Assembly (NCBI RefSeq): GCF_003071065.1
Contig: NZ_QCXX01000007.1
Coordinates: 310,669-374,668, forward strand
Reading direction: 5' to 3'
Length of the DNA stretch: 64,000 bases
DNA from: Sphingobacterium athyrii
Lineage (GTDB): Bacteria > Bacteroidota > Bacteroidia > Sphingobacteriales > Sphingobacteriaceae
Below are positions 45,877 to 54,405 of this stretch, piece after piece. The notes under the pieces were generated by a model, which ran no database searches, was not told the DNA's origin, and saw nothing but the letters and a program-made list of their open reading frames with translations. The position numbers were made by a program, and so were the translations under genes. Numbering within the stretch: position 1 is the stretch's first letter; the number at the start of each line of letters is the position of its first letter.

Positions 45877-46012
45877 TTTCATAAATTCATTCTTAGAAAT
45901 TATTTGCCCACATGTGTCAAGCCCCAAAACAGGGATAGTGCTTGTAGCAGTTCTGCTGCCAAGGCAAAGCAATTTCAGCAAACTTAATATGGGATTGATT
46001 GGTTCATTGTTT

Positions 46013-46564
46013 ATGAAGTCTTTAAAATACACGCTACTGCCCTTTCTTTTATTATTTAACCTCGCGTATTTGATGGCGCAGGAAAATGCAGATTCTAGTG
46101 CTTTTGAAGTACAGCGCAAACGTGTCAATAGCCTGCTTGAGGCAAGACAACAGAAGTTCGGCGCTTATGATACGAGCCTCACTCAGAAAACAGGACTTTT
46201 TGGACTGTTTAAATCCAAGGGTGATATGCAAAAAAGCATCGATATCCTCAAAGATGTCGTGATCACAGATAACAACATCTTTTTGGAAACCCAACAGCTG
46301 CTCAAAATCAAAGATTTCGAAAAGGACAAATTCCGGCAGATGGCCACAGAATATGATAAGCAGATCTCAGCCTATATGGGCACAATTAATAAACTTCAGC
46401 TTGAAAATGAAAGACTCAGGACACAATTGGACAAATCAGCCGGAAACGGACTGTCCGGCAATGTATGGCTTTACCTGGCCTTGCTCGTCATCCTAGTGCT
46501 AGCAGTCTTATTGTATCGTAGCCGTACACAAAAATCAGTCCCCATCCCTAAAAATACGGACTAG
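46013..46564 (+). CDS. Exported, membrane-anchored coiled-coil protein
   Basis: About 183 residues from the ATG at 46013; an in-frame ATG at 45989 is also possible, while the open frame to 45596 overlaps the previous gene and is a shadow. The signal peptide is MKSLKYTLLPFLLLFNLAYLMAQ. A charged helical part follows, with a likely coiled coil at about residues 85-145 (QQLLKIKDFEKDKFRQMATE, NKLQLENERLRTQLDKSA). The C-terminus is a membrane helix (VWLYLALLVILVLAVLLY) and a short basic tail. The topology is therefore a periplasmic coiled coil held in the inner membrane. I cannot name the family. Probably a separate transcript from the DUF62 gene. Confidence 0.78.
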   Translation: MKSLKYTLLPFLLLFNLAYLMAQENADSSAFEVQRKRVNSLLEARQQKFGAYDTSLTQKTGLFGLFKSKGDMQKSIDILKDVVITDNNIFLETQQLLKIKDFEKDKFRQMATEYDKQISAYMGTINKLQLENERLRTQLDKSAGNGLSGNVWLYLALLVILVLAVLLYRSRTQKSVPIPKNTD

Positions 46565-46690
46565 TGCTTTTGGGCGTATAGCGATGACATGCACCACGAG
46601 AATTGGCTAAATGATAATTATTGTTGATTAAAAGCAGTCAAAAGCCAAAAAATTGACCAAAGTATGATAGCAAAATATTTTTAATCTCTT

Positions 46691-46698
46691 TACATTTG
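46691..46698 (+). promoter_or_regulatory. Bacteroidota -7 promoter box before the ABC exporter
   Basis: TACATTTG matches TAnnTTTG and lies 32 bases before the ATG. No TTTG at the usual upstream distance. Confidence 0.5.
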
Positions 46699-46729
46699 TC
46701 CTCGCAACAAAACATTGAAGTAGCGGATT

Positions 46730-48565
46730 ATGGCAAGAGGTTTCAATAGTGGTAATAAACAAGAAGAAGATCTACCAAAACCAAAGTTAAATAAGGAGCT
46801 CCTGTTACGGGCTTCGAAAATAATGACCTATTTAAGGCCTTATCGGGTTAAGTTTGGAATCGGCATGTTATTTTTGGTATTATCCAGTCTTTCCATGCTA
46901 GCTTTCCCTGCACTTTTGGGTGCGATGATTGATGCCGCCCAAGGCAAGCAAAAATACACCTGGCTACCCCCTGAAGTGTATTACATTGGTGGAATAGCCT
47001 TTATCATTCTATCGTTTACGTCCGTCGTTTCTTTTTTCCGAATCCGTATCTTCGTCGAGATCGCTGAACGCGCTTTGTCCAAAATTCGTAAAGATACCTA
47101 CCATAAGCTTATCTCCTTGCCGATTGAATTTTTCGCCAATCGCCGTGTTGGAGAATTAAATAGCAGACTTTCCGCTGATCTATCCCAGATCCAGGACACC
47201 TTAACCACTACATTGGCTGAAATTTTAAGACAATTGATCAGTCTTTGTTTTGGAGTATTTCTGCTCGTCTGGGTATCGCCCAAATTGGCCTTGATGAATC
47301 TCTGCATATTACCCGTCATCGTGGTTGCCGCAATTGTCTTCGGAAAATTTATTCGTGAATTATCCAGACAGGCGCAGGATAAGATGGCGGAATCAAATAG
47401 CATAGTTCAAGAAACTTTATTGGGCATTAGCAATGTAAAAGCTTTTGTGAACGAATACTTTGAATTCAACCGTTACAGTAATCAGATGGATTCTGTTGTC
47501 AAATTAGCGGTCAAGGGAGCAACATTCCGAGGAGCCTTTGCTTCATTTATCATATTCTGTATTTTCGGTGCTGTTATCGCCGTTATTTGGTATGGAGCCG
47601 CATTGGTTTCTATCCATGAGATGTCTGTCGGTGATCTAACAACATATATCCTTTATTCGATGTTTGTTGCCGGATCGATGGGTAGTTTCCCTGAATTATA
47701 CGCAAACATACAGCGCTCACTTGGCGCCAGCGAAAGGATCCTGGAAATTCTTGATGAACCACAGGAGGATATCAAAGTTGAACCGAGTTGCAAGGAGATC
47801 AGTAAAAAGATGAGTGGAAATCTCCGTTTTAATCATGTGGCATTCGCCTACCCTAGCCGTCCGGATATTGAAATTCTCAAAGACATTAATTTTACCGCCA
47901 ATGCTGGCGATAAAATCGCCATCGTCGGCCCTAGCGGCACCGGTAAATCAACCATTGCCTCTTTAATACTACAGTTCTATACCAGCAATAAGGGAGAAGT
48001 ACTTTATGATGGCAAGCCTGCGTCGGACTTTGAGCTGTGCGATATACGCAACCAGGTAGCCATAGTACCGCAGGACGTACTGCTCTTCGGCGGAACAATC
48101 CGCGAGAATATTGCCTATGGTAAATTAGACGCCACGGAAAATGAAATAACAGAAGCTGCCAAACGCGCCAACGCCCATCAATTTATATTAAATTTCCCTG
48201 AAGAGTATGATACCGTGGTCGGAGAACGTGGTGTAAAACTCTCGGGAGGACAGCGTCAACGCATCGCTATTGCCCGGGCTTTACTCAAAGACCCAGCGAT
48301 TCTGATTCTGGATGAAGCAACGTCTTCATTGGATTCCGAATCAGAACGTCAGGTACAAGATGCGCTGGAAGAATTAATGCGTGGCCGTACATCCATCATC
48401 ATTGCCCACCGTTTATCGACGATAGTCGATGCAGACAAAATTATCGTGGTCGAAAATGGCATCGTCTCAGAAAGCGGAACACATTTCGAATTATTACAGA
48501 AAGAAACCGGGCTGTACCGCCACCTCTATACCCTACAATCCAAACAGCAGAAAGTAGATATGTAA
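46730..48565 (+). CDS. ABC exporter, fused membrane and ATPase domains
   Basis: A 611-residue MsbA/lipid-A-exporter-like half transporter. Six membrane helices occupy about residues 35-330 (e.g. FGIGMLFLVLSSLSMLAFPA, ASFIIFCIFGAVIAVIWYGA). The nucleotide-binding domain has Walker A GPSGTGKST near residue 400, Q-loop in VAIVPQDVLLFGG, signature LSGGQRQRIAIARAL, Walker B ILILDEATSSLD and H-loop IIIAHRLSTI. Such half transporters work as homodimers; the substrate is unknown, with lipids or drugs the usual possibilities. Complete. Confidence 0.95.
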   Translation: MARGFNSGNKQEEDLPKPKLNKELLLRASKIMTYLRPYRVKFGIGMLFLVLSSLSMLAFPALLGAMIDAAQGKQKYTWLPPEVYYIGGIAFIILSFTSVVSFFRIRIFVEIAERALSKIRKDTYHKLISLPIEFFANRRVGELNSRLSADLSQIQDTLTTTLAEILRQLISLCFGVFLLVWVSPKLALMNLCILPVIVVAAIVFGKFIRELSRQAQDKMAESNSIVQETLLGISNVKAFVNEYFEFNRYSNQMDSVVKLAVKGATFRGAFASFIIFCIFGAVIAVIWYGAALVSIHEMSVGDLTTYILYSMFVAGSMGSFPELYANIQRSLGASERILEILDEPQEDIKVEPSCKEISKKMSGNLRFNHVAFAYPSRPDIEILKDINFTANAGDKIAIVGPSGTGKSTIASLILQFYTSNKGEVLYDGKPASDFELCDIRNQVAIVPQDVLLFGGTIRENIAYGKLDATENEITEAAKRANAHQFILNFPEEYDTVVGERGVKLSGGQRQRIAIARALLKDPAILILDEATSSLDSESERQVQDALEELMRGRTSIIIAHRLSTIVDADKIIVVENGIVSESGTHFELLQKETGLYRHLYTLQSKQQKVDM

Positions 48566-48668
48566 AATTTTGTTAATTATTGATTCTTTTTAAACAAATT
48601 GTTCCAGTGATTGTTCATTTGGTATCATACTTGATTATCATTTGAATACACAATAAAATAGAAGAATT

Positions 48669-49067
48669 ATGAAAAATAGCAAAAATGGATTAGTGGCATT
48701 TGCTTTGGTAGGATTGGCTGCGGGAGCTGCTGCATGGTATCTTTTAGGAACAGATGACGGGAAAAAGCAATTAGATCGTGCAAATGATGGCATCAAAAGC
48801 TTAACTAAGTCATTGAAAGATCTTTCGAAAAAAGAAGCTAGAAAAGCCCAAAAGTTAGCCAATAGAGCTTCGGCTGAGCTGGACAACTTAAAATCAAAAG
48901 CACAGGCTGCTTTCAGTAAAGCGACGGACGATGCAGATGCATTGAAAAACAAGGCAAAAGAAGCAGGCAGAGAAGCTTTGGACCACGCCAACAATGCAGC
49001 ACAAAATTTAGCAAGTAAAATCGACAACACAACCGATGCTGCTAAATCAAAAATTTCTAATGCATAA
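48669..49067 (+). CDS. YtxH-like small membrane-anchored protein
   Basis: A 132-residue protein with an N-terminal membrane helix (LVAFALVGLAAGAAAWYLLG, about residues 7-26), followed by GTDDGKKQLDRAND, the typical entry to a YtxH domain. The remainder is an Ala/Lys/Asp-rich amphipathic helix with an 11-residue-like rhythm, as in LEA or YtxH stress proteins. Members of this family are often stress induced. A TTTGG at about 48619 and ATCATTTG further on look like a near-consensus Bacteroidota promoter. Confidence 0.82.
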   Translation: MKNSKNGLVAFALVGLAAGAAAWYLLGTDDGKKQLDRANDGIKSLTKSLKDLSKKEARKAQKLANRASAELDNLKSKAQAAFSKATDDADALKNKAKEAGREALDHANNAAQNLASKIDNTTDAAKSKISNA

Positions 49068-49098
49068 GTAAAAAAAACGTTTTTTTAAGAATTGGTGG

Positions 49099-49138
49099 TT
49101 TGGCCGCCTTCGGTGGTTAAAATACATTTGTATCTTTG
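49099..49138 (+). promoter_or_regulatory. Consensus Bacteroidota promoter of ccmB with two overlapping -7 boxes
   Basis: TTTG at 49099-49102, 20 bases, then TACATTTG at 49123-49130: an exact fit to the Bacteroidota consensus. A second TAnnTTTG, TATCTTTG, follows at once at 49131-49138, seven bases before the ccmB ATG. Confidence 0.75.
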
Positions 49139-49144
49139 CGGAAT

Positions 49145-49804
49145 ATGACTTTACTGCAACAGGTAAAAACCTTAATTCTTAAAGACATCATTCTGGAATG
49201 GCGATCAAAATACGCCATCAACGGAATCCTACTATATGTCGTATCTACTGTATTTGTTTGTTACCAAGCATTCAAGTCAGTAGATACCACAGTTTGGAAT
49301 GCTTTGTTCTGGATTATCATGTTATTTGCATCCATCAATGCCATCAACAAGAGCTTCGTTCAGGAAAATCCCAACCGACAACTCTATTATTATTCCGTAG
49401 TTGACCCACGGGCAATTATTCTCGCCAAAGTCATTTACAACATGTTATTGATGACCATCCTGGCTACCATTGCTTATTTCGTTTATTCGATCATATTTCA
49501 AAATCCTCTCGGGGATCCCACGCTATATTTCATTTCGGTCATTTTGGGCAGCATCAGTTTTGCCAGTGTATTTACTATGATTTCGGGCATCAGTTCAAAA
49601 GCCGGAAATAACAGCACGCTAATGGCCATTTTAAGTTTTCCGGCAATCATACCGCTGTTGATCGTACTGATCAAACTCTCCCGCAATGCAATAGAAGGTT
49701 TGGAAAGAGCAGCAAGCATGAGAGAAATAATCGTATTACTCGCAATTAATGTAATCACGATCACTATTTCTTTATTGTTATTTCCGTACCTTTGGCGAGA
49801 TTAA
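49145..49804 (+). CDS. ccmB: Heme exporter protein CcmB
   Basis: A 219-residue inner-membrane protein with six hydrophobic segments, part of the CcmABCD complex that handles heme for cytochrome c maturation. It begins MTLLQQVKTLILKDIILEWR, with the conserved cytoplasmic K-D-x-x-x-E-W-R entry to the first helix. Conserved SFVQENPNRQLYYYSVVDPR, then LAKVIYNML follow, and it ends SLLLFPYLWRD. The ATG at 49145 is the right start; the frame's TTG at 49136 lies inside the promoter. ccmC follows 35 bases later. ccmA is not in the window. Confidence 0.93.
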   Translation: MTLLQQVKTLILKDIILEWRSKYAINGILLYVVSTVFVCYQAFKSVDTTVWNALFWIIMLFASINAINKSFVQENPNRQLYYYSVVDPRAIILAKVIYNMLLMTILATIAYFVYSIIFQNPLGDPTLYFISVILGSISFASVFTMISGISSKAGNNSTLMAILSFPAIIPLLIVLIKLSRNAIEGLERAASMREIIVLLAINVITITISLLLFPYLWRD

Positions 49805-49839
49805 ATTTTAGGATTGAAACACATTAAATTCAATTTACC

Positions 49840-50508
49840 ATGAGAAAAAAATGGTGGAAAATATTAGCTGTTCTGATTATCTGCGCAGTCATTATCAATG
49901 GTCTTTTAGGCCCTGTCCCCCGCCTATTTATCCTTCACGAAAGTATCCGTAATGTCTATTTCCATGTTCCGATGTGGTCTGCGATGATTGTGATGTACCT
50001 GATTTCTGTTATTTATAGTGTCAAATACCTTAATACAGGTAAACAAGAATACGATTTAATGGCCATAGAAGCCGTAAATACAGGTATTACCTTTTGTTTT
50101 TTTGGCCTGGCAACGGGAATGCTGTGGGCCAACATCACCTGGGGAGAGCCTTGGCCAAATGATCCCAAGTTAAATGGTTCGGCAATCGCGACATTAATGT
50201 ACCTGGCCTATCTCGTACTCCGCAATGCACTCGAAGAAGAGCAGAAACGGGCGAAAATATCTGCTGTCTATAATATCTTTGCATTTCCGATCATTATTGT
50301 ATTGCTTTATATTCTTCCAAAAATGACAGATTCTCTTCATCCCGGAAGCGGTGGCAACGCTACCTTTGGCCAGCTACAAATGAGCAACGAGCTCCGCCCG
50401 ACATTCTATGCTGCAATGATCGGATGGCCAATTATTGCTTTTTGGATCTGTTCGATGCGTTACAGGGTGCGTCTATTGGAAAGAAAAGAGCAGGAAATCG
50501 ATTCATAA
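49840..50508 (+). CDS. ccmC: Cytochrome c assembly protein CcmC
   Basis: A 222-residue membrane protein that loads heme towards the chaperone CcmE. It has about six hydrophobic segments. The conserved heme-handling features are recognisable: the His of YFHVPMWSAM (about residue 47) and the tryptophan-rich loop NITWGEPWPNDPKLNGSAIA (about 103-122), a variant of the family's WGxxWxWD(P) pattern. The last part ends in a basic tail. It is co-transcribed with ccmB. 199 bases separate it from the ccmD-like gene, with a small hairpin at 50547-50565. Confidence 0.92.
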   Translation: MRKKWWKILAVLIICAVIINGLLGPVPRLFILHESIRNVYFHVPMWSAMIVMYLISVIYSVKYLNTGKQEYDLMAIEAVNTGITFCFFGLATGMLWANITWGEPWPNDPKLNGSAIATLMYLAYLVLRNALEEEQKRAKISAVYNIFAFPIIIVLLYILPKMTDSLHPGSGGNATFGQLQMSNELRPTFYAAMIGWPIIAFWICSMRYRVRLLERKEQEIDS

Positions 50509-50707
50509 AATAATAGAAACAGGCTATAACTGCCTTAAAATAGGCATTAGGACAATAAGTCCTAAGCTCATGAAATAAAATGGAAAAATAAGCATAAGCC
50601 CTTTGATTATAGCGGATCAAATGGCGATAACACTGATCAAAAATAAATTCTGATGAAACCGGAGATTTACCCGATTACTCATCAGTCATTAAAAGACAAA
50701 TAATAGG

Positions 50708-50917
50708 ATGAAAAAAATAACATTGTCAATTGCATTATTAATCTTATCAACTGTAAGCACCTTCGCTCAGGATGACGTTGATATGGCAACAGGATTACGT
50801 AGTGAGGGCAAAATCTATGTGGTTGTGCTCGTGATGCTGGTCATTTTTTTAGGTTTGGCCTTCTTTCTTTTCTTGCTCGATCGCCGCATTACGAAATTGG
50901 AGAAAAAGAATAAATAG
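50708..50917 (+). CDS. CcmD-family small membrane protein
   Basis: A 69-residue protein with a signal-like first segment (MKKITLSIALLILSTVSTFAQ), a short acidic stretch (DDVDMATGLRSEG) and a membrane helix (IYVVVLVMLVIFLGLAFFLF) ending in the positively charged tail LDRRITKLEKKNK. Size, position and tail fit the CcmD-like proteins of Bacteroidota, which help hold CcmC and CcmE together. It sits in the ccm cluster and is directly followed by the DUF6427 gene. Confidence 0.82.
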   Translation: MKKITLSIALLILSTVSTFAQDDVDMATGLRSEGKIYVVVLVMLVIFLGLAFFLFLLDRRITKLEKKNK

Positions 50918-50937
50918 TCAGCTATCAATCGCATACC

Positions 50938-51921
50938 ATGATTATAAGTCAGTTCAGAAATTATACACCAATAAATATCCTATTTTTATCCTTTGTGGGT
51001 TTTGTATTATGCCTCGGCATATTCCTGCACCTTCCGGATAAACTGGATTCTGTTATTTTTGAACCGGCGCTTGGCAATCTATTGGGGGAAAACAATTTAA
51101 TCAATCTATCTCCGGCAACCAATGTCTTTATCACGCTCATTCTGACCATTTTTCAGGCAACCATACTTAACCGGATCACAAGCCACTTCAACCTGCTCGG
51201 AAAACCTAGTTTTCTGGTTGCTTTGATGTACATGACATTGGCCAGTTTATTTTTACCTTTTCTGGTGCTGTCGCCTACGCTCATCTGTAACTTTATCTCA
51301 ATATGGATGCTGAGTAAATTGCTTTCTTTGTATCGTCAGACCGATGTGAAAGCAGAAATGTTTGACTTGGGTATGATTGTCGGCATAGGAAGTCTGATTT
51401 ATTTTCCTTTTTTGAGCATGTTCTTCTTGCTGTGGATAAGTCTGCTTATATTCAGACCATTCAATTGGCGCGAATGGATCACACCGCTTTTGGGATTGGT
51501 CACTGTTTATTTTATACTCGCCGTCATCTATCTATGGGTAGGTAAAATGGAATTATTTTACACCATATGGTTACCATTCACGTATAAGTTCCCAACTGCC
51601 ATACGGATTCAATTGTTTGATTACCTCGTATTGGTCCCGATACTTTTTACACTGATCCTTTTCCTGTTGATCCTCAAGGATAATTTTTTCAAAAGCATCG
51701 TGCACATCCGGAAATCTTTCCAACTGTTGTTTTTCATGTTATGTCTGGCCGTGGCATCTTTCTATTGGAACAAGAAACTAACAGAAGCCCATTTTTTACT
51801 CTGTGCCCCCCCTATCGCTATTTATATGGCCTATTACTTCACCTATGCCAAAAAGAAATGGTTTTTTGAAGTTGTTTACGCCATTATTGTATTAACGATA
51901 ATCTACTTCCAATTTTTCTAA
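50938..51921 (+). CDS. DUF6427-type multi-pass membrane protein
   Basis: A 327-residue inner-membrane protein with about ten hydrophobic segments and few charges, matching what I recall of DUF6427 proteins of Bacteroidota. The motif LLIFRPFNWREWITPLLGL (about residues 168-186) is characteristic in my memory. No enzymatic motif. It begins 20 bases after the ccmD-like gene and is probably read with it, but a link to cytochrome maturation is only by position. Function unknown. Confidence 0.78.
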   Translation: MIISQFRNYTPINILFLSFVGFVLCLGIFLHLPDKLDSVIFEPALGNLLGENNLINLSPATNVFITLILTIFQATILNRITSHFNLLGKPSFLVALMYMTLASLFLPFLVLSPTLICNFISIWMLSKLLSLYRQTDVKAEMFDLGMIVGIGSLIYFPFLSMFFLLWISLLIFRPFNWREWITPLLGLVTVYFILAVIYLWVGKMELFYTIWLPFTYKFPTAIRIQLFDYLVLVPILFTLILFLLILKDNFFKSIVHIRKSFQLLFFMLCLAVASFYWNKKLTEAHFLLCAPPIAIYMAYYFTYAKKKWFFEVVYAIIVLTIIYFQFF

Positions 51922-51987
51922 ACAACTGTACAACAGGTGTTTAACCTTTTTTAACAAAATCGGCTTAACAAGCTCACAAAAATTGAA

Positions 51988-51995
51988 TAGTTTTG
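51988..51995 (+). promoter_or_regulatory. Bacteroidota -7 box before the 52098 gene
   Basis: TAGTTTTG matches TAnnTTTG, about 100 bases before the start codon, which would give a long leader. No matching distal box. Confidence 0.4.
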
Positions 51996-52097
51996 TATGC
52001 GAATAAAAGCAAAGAACATTTAATTACAGGAGTCAAAAAACTCAAAGATTTCACAAAAACTAAATAAACATTAGTTTCTCAATTTTATAGGTTGACC

Positions 52098-53423
52098 ATG
52101 CAGAAACGCTTTATAAGCTCTCTAAGAAATAAATCACTCCAACTGTTGTTAGCAGGTGGAATTTTAGCTAGTTCTACTACCGCATTTGCCCAAAAAACAA
52201 CATCAGCTTCGCCATATTCTCAATTGGGAATAGGTCAGATCCGTGAAGATTTATTGCCTCAGTACAGAGCTATGGGGGGAATTAATACAGGTATCCGTAC
52301 ATTTGACGGGGTATATAATACCAACCCAAGCAACCCTGCCTCTTACTCTGCAGCACGAGTGAGTATCTTCGATGCAGGTCTATATGGAAACTATACACAA
52401 CTCAAATCCACTACCAGAGCGGACAATACCGCTGATTTTGCTTTTAGCCACATCACGATGACTTTTCCAATGAAGAAGTTCGGCGGTATCAGTATGGGTA
52501 TATTGCCATTCTCAGATGTGGGTTATCGCACAAGTTCGCAGGAGGGTATTAATTCCGAAATCTATAACAAGGTATTTACCGGTGAAGGCGGTCTGACAAA
52601 AGCTTACGCCGGATGGGGTGTACGTGTTTACAAAGGGTTGAGCATCGGTGCGAATATGTCATACTTATTCGGTACCTTAAATGACTATAGCCGTGTTGAA
52701 TTTCCGGTCACCTCTGGAGCTTTAAACCCGCAACGCCAGAATAAGCGTGAAATCCAAGGTATTATCTTTGATTACGGTTTACAATATGAACAACCTCTAG
52801 GTAAAGAGCATGTATTGAGCTTCGGCTATTCAGGATCACTGAACAACGATATCAAGGAACGCACAACAATTATCGACACAAGGACCGCTCCATCATCTGA
52901 TCCGGACAATCAAAATATTCCGATAGATACGACTAATATGTCTGACCGAATCAGCAGGCATCTGACCCTTCCGTTAAAACACAATGTGGGGGTTACACTT
53001 GCTCGAAATGGCAAATGGCTAGTTGGAGCAGATTTCAAATATGCAGACTGGTCAAGATTTCAGGTCAGAAATGGTGAAAATAGACTCCGTAAAAATTATG
53101 GTGTAGCTCTTGGTGGACAATTGACTCCGGACAAATCGTCTCTTAACTATTTAAAACAGGTAGACTACCGTCTTGGATTCAGATACAACAAAACACAGTA
53201 TTTTCAGGCCGGCGAAAACATCAATGATATGGCTGTGACTGTAGGTGTGGGATTACCATTAGCTAGAACGCTATATTTAGGTGCATTTTCAAAAGTCAAT
53301 TTATCGGCAGAATTCGGACAGATGGGAAAAGCAGCCAATGGTCTCTTACGGGAACGTTATATCAACTTCAATATTGGCTTTACGCTCAATGACCGTTGGT
53401 TTAGAAGAAACCCAATTGACTAA
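52098..53423 (+). CDS. Outer-membrane beta-barrel protein, FadL/OmpP1-like
   Basis: A 441-residue exported barrel. The ATG at 52098 is preferred over TTG at 52092. The signal peptide ends near TTAFAQ (about residue 28). The mature start SPYSQLGIGQIREDLLPQYR, then AMGGINTGIRT and NTNPSNPASYSAARVSIFDA, is a recurring Bacteroidota pattern of OmpP1/FadL-like proteins with an N-terminal hatch. The remaining sequence alternates strand-like aromatic segments and ends WFRRNPID. The substrate is unknown. The lptC gene begins five bases after its stop, so the two are coupled. Confidence 0.82.
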   Translation: MQKRFISSLRNKSLQLLLAGGILASSTTAFAQKTTSASPYSQLGIGQIREDLLPQYRAMGGINTGIRTFDGVYNTNPSNPASYSAARVSIFDAGLYGNYTQLKSTTRADNTADFAFSHITMTFPMKKFGGISMGILPFSDVGYRTSSQEGINSEIYNKVFTGEGGLTKAYAGWGVRVYKGLSIGANMSYLFGTLNDYSRVEFPVTSGALNPQRQNKREIQGIIFDYGLQYEQPLGKEHVLSFGYSGSLNNDIKERTTIIDTRTAPSSDPDNQNIPIDTTNMSDRISRHLTLPLKHNVGVTLARNGKWLVGADFKYADWSRFQVRNGENRLRKNYGVALGGQLTPDKSSLNYLKQVDYRLGFRYNKTQYFQAGENINDMAVTVGVGLPLARTLYLGAFSKVNLSAEFGQMGKAANGLLRERYINFNIGFTLNDRWFRRNPID

Positions 53424-53427
53424 AATC

Positions 53428-54051
53428 ATGGTACGCAAAGTATCCGCAAGATCCATATTTCAAAATATATCGCCCCTGGTAATTCTATTTTTGCTAGGGG
53501 CGCTCTTATTGACTTCCTGTGAGCCGGACCTAAAGGAAGTTGACCGGATCGCTAATCTAAAAAAAGAGGAAGCCGTGGATATCTCACGTCATGTGGATAT
53601 CATCTATAGTGATTCAACCCGGGTCAAAGCCAACCTCACGGCCCCCGAAATGCGAATCAAACATGATAGCACTGAAATCTATGAGTTTCCAAAGAGCATA
53701 AAAATCATATTTTATGATGAAAACCTCAAGGAAACCCAACGTATTACTTCTGACCATGCCGTCCGGAGAGAAAAAGAAAAAACAACAATCTTTACCAAAA
53801 ATGTGGTTGTGACCATGGCTGATGGATCTATTCTGAAAACGGAGGAAATCGTCTATGACGAAGGTGCAAAAGACCCCAATAGGACTTTTTACAATAATCT
53901 ACCAGTCACAGCATTCTTTAAGGACCAACGTGGTAACCTGTCAGGATCATCATTTACGTCTGACAAGGATTTACTGCATGCCAACATACAGAACGCCACT
54001 GGTGTCGTCATTATTAAAGACAACAGTTTATTCCCATCAATAGGTAGATAA
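53428..54051 (+). CDS. lptC: LPS export protein LptC (lipoprotein form)
   Basis: A 207-residue protein of the lipopolysaccharide transport bridge. It starts at the ATG at 53428; an open frame to 53281 is a shadow of the upstream gene. The N-terminus is hydrophobic with a lipobox (ALLLTSC), so it is likely a lipoprotein instead of the single-helix anchored form of enterics. The OstA/LptC-like repeats of short strands are visible: SDSTRVKANLTAPEMRIKHD, EFPKSIKIIFYDENLKETQR, KTTIFTKNVVVTMADGSILK and DKDLLHANIQNATGVVI. This fits LptC of Bacteroidota. It follows the barrel protein closely. Confidence 0.85.
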   Translation: MVRKVSARSIFQNISPLVILFLLGALLLTSCEPDLKEVDRIANLKKEEAVDISRHVDIIYSDSTRVKANLTAPEMRIKHDSTEIYEFPKSIKIIFYDENLKETQRITSDHAVRREKEKTTIFTKNVVVTMADGSILKTEEIVYDEGAKDPNRTFYNNLPVTAFFKDQRGNLSGSSFTSDKDLLHANIQNATGVVIIKDNSLFPSIGR

Positions 54052-54405
54052 ACCGCCCCTGCTATTTATTTGTTTCAGGTATTGTTGCACCGCTACTTTT
54101 CCCCATCGCTTATATGAGGCCGGAAAACAACGTTCCGAATGGGAGTTAAGCCCCATGAGCAATAAATGGCTGTGACAAGCAAATCACGCTGCTACAGATG
54201 GCTTACAGCAGATTATGCTGACCTGATCATAAACTTTGTAATAAAAAACAGCAGAATACAAATAGTTTTCAAATTTGTTTTATTACATTCAGGAAAATAT
54301 TCCGTTTTTTTTTATAAAAATTGTATCTTGCACCGCATTTTGCTATGCTATGCATAAATTAACGAAATACAAGTATTTACACAATATAAACACAATAAGC
54401 AGACT
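54052..54405. other. 354-base intergenic region with ppiD promoter
   Basis: No gene; the open frame at 54166-54357 has no recognisable features. Near 54320-54340 the text TTGTATCTTGCACCGC resembles the familiar Bacteroidota promoter core TTGTATCTTTGCACCGC with one T missing, and is the likely start region for the PpiD-like gene about 70 bases further on. Confidence 0.45.

Noticed and set aside
45596..46012. N-terminal extension of the coiled-coil protein
   Set aside because: It overlaps the DUF62 gene in another frame; the signal peptide at 46013 marks the true start.
54166..54357. 63-codon frame before ppiD
   Set aside because: Overlaps the probable ppiD promoter and has no recognisable features.
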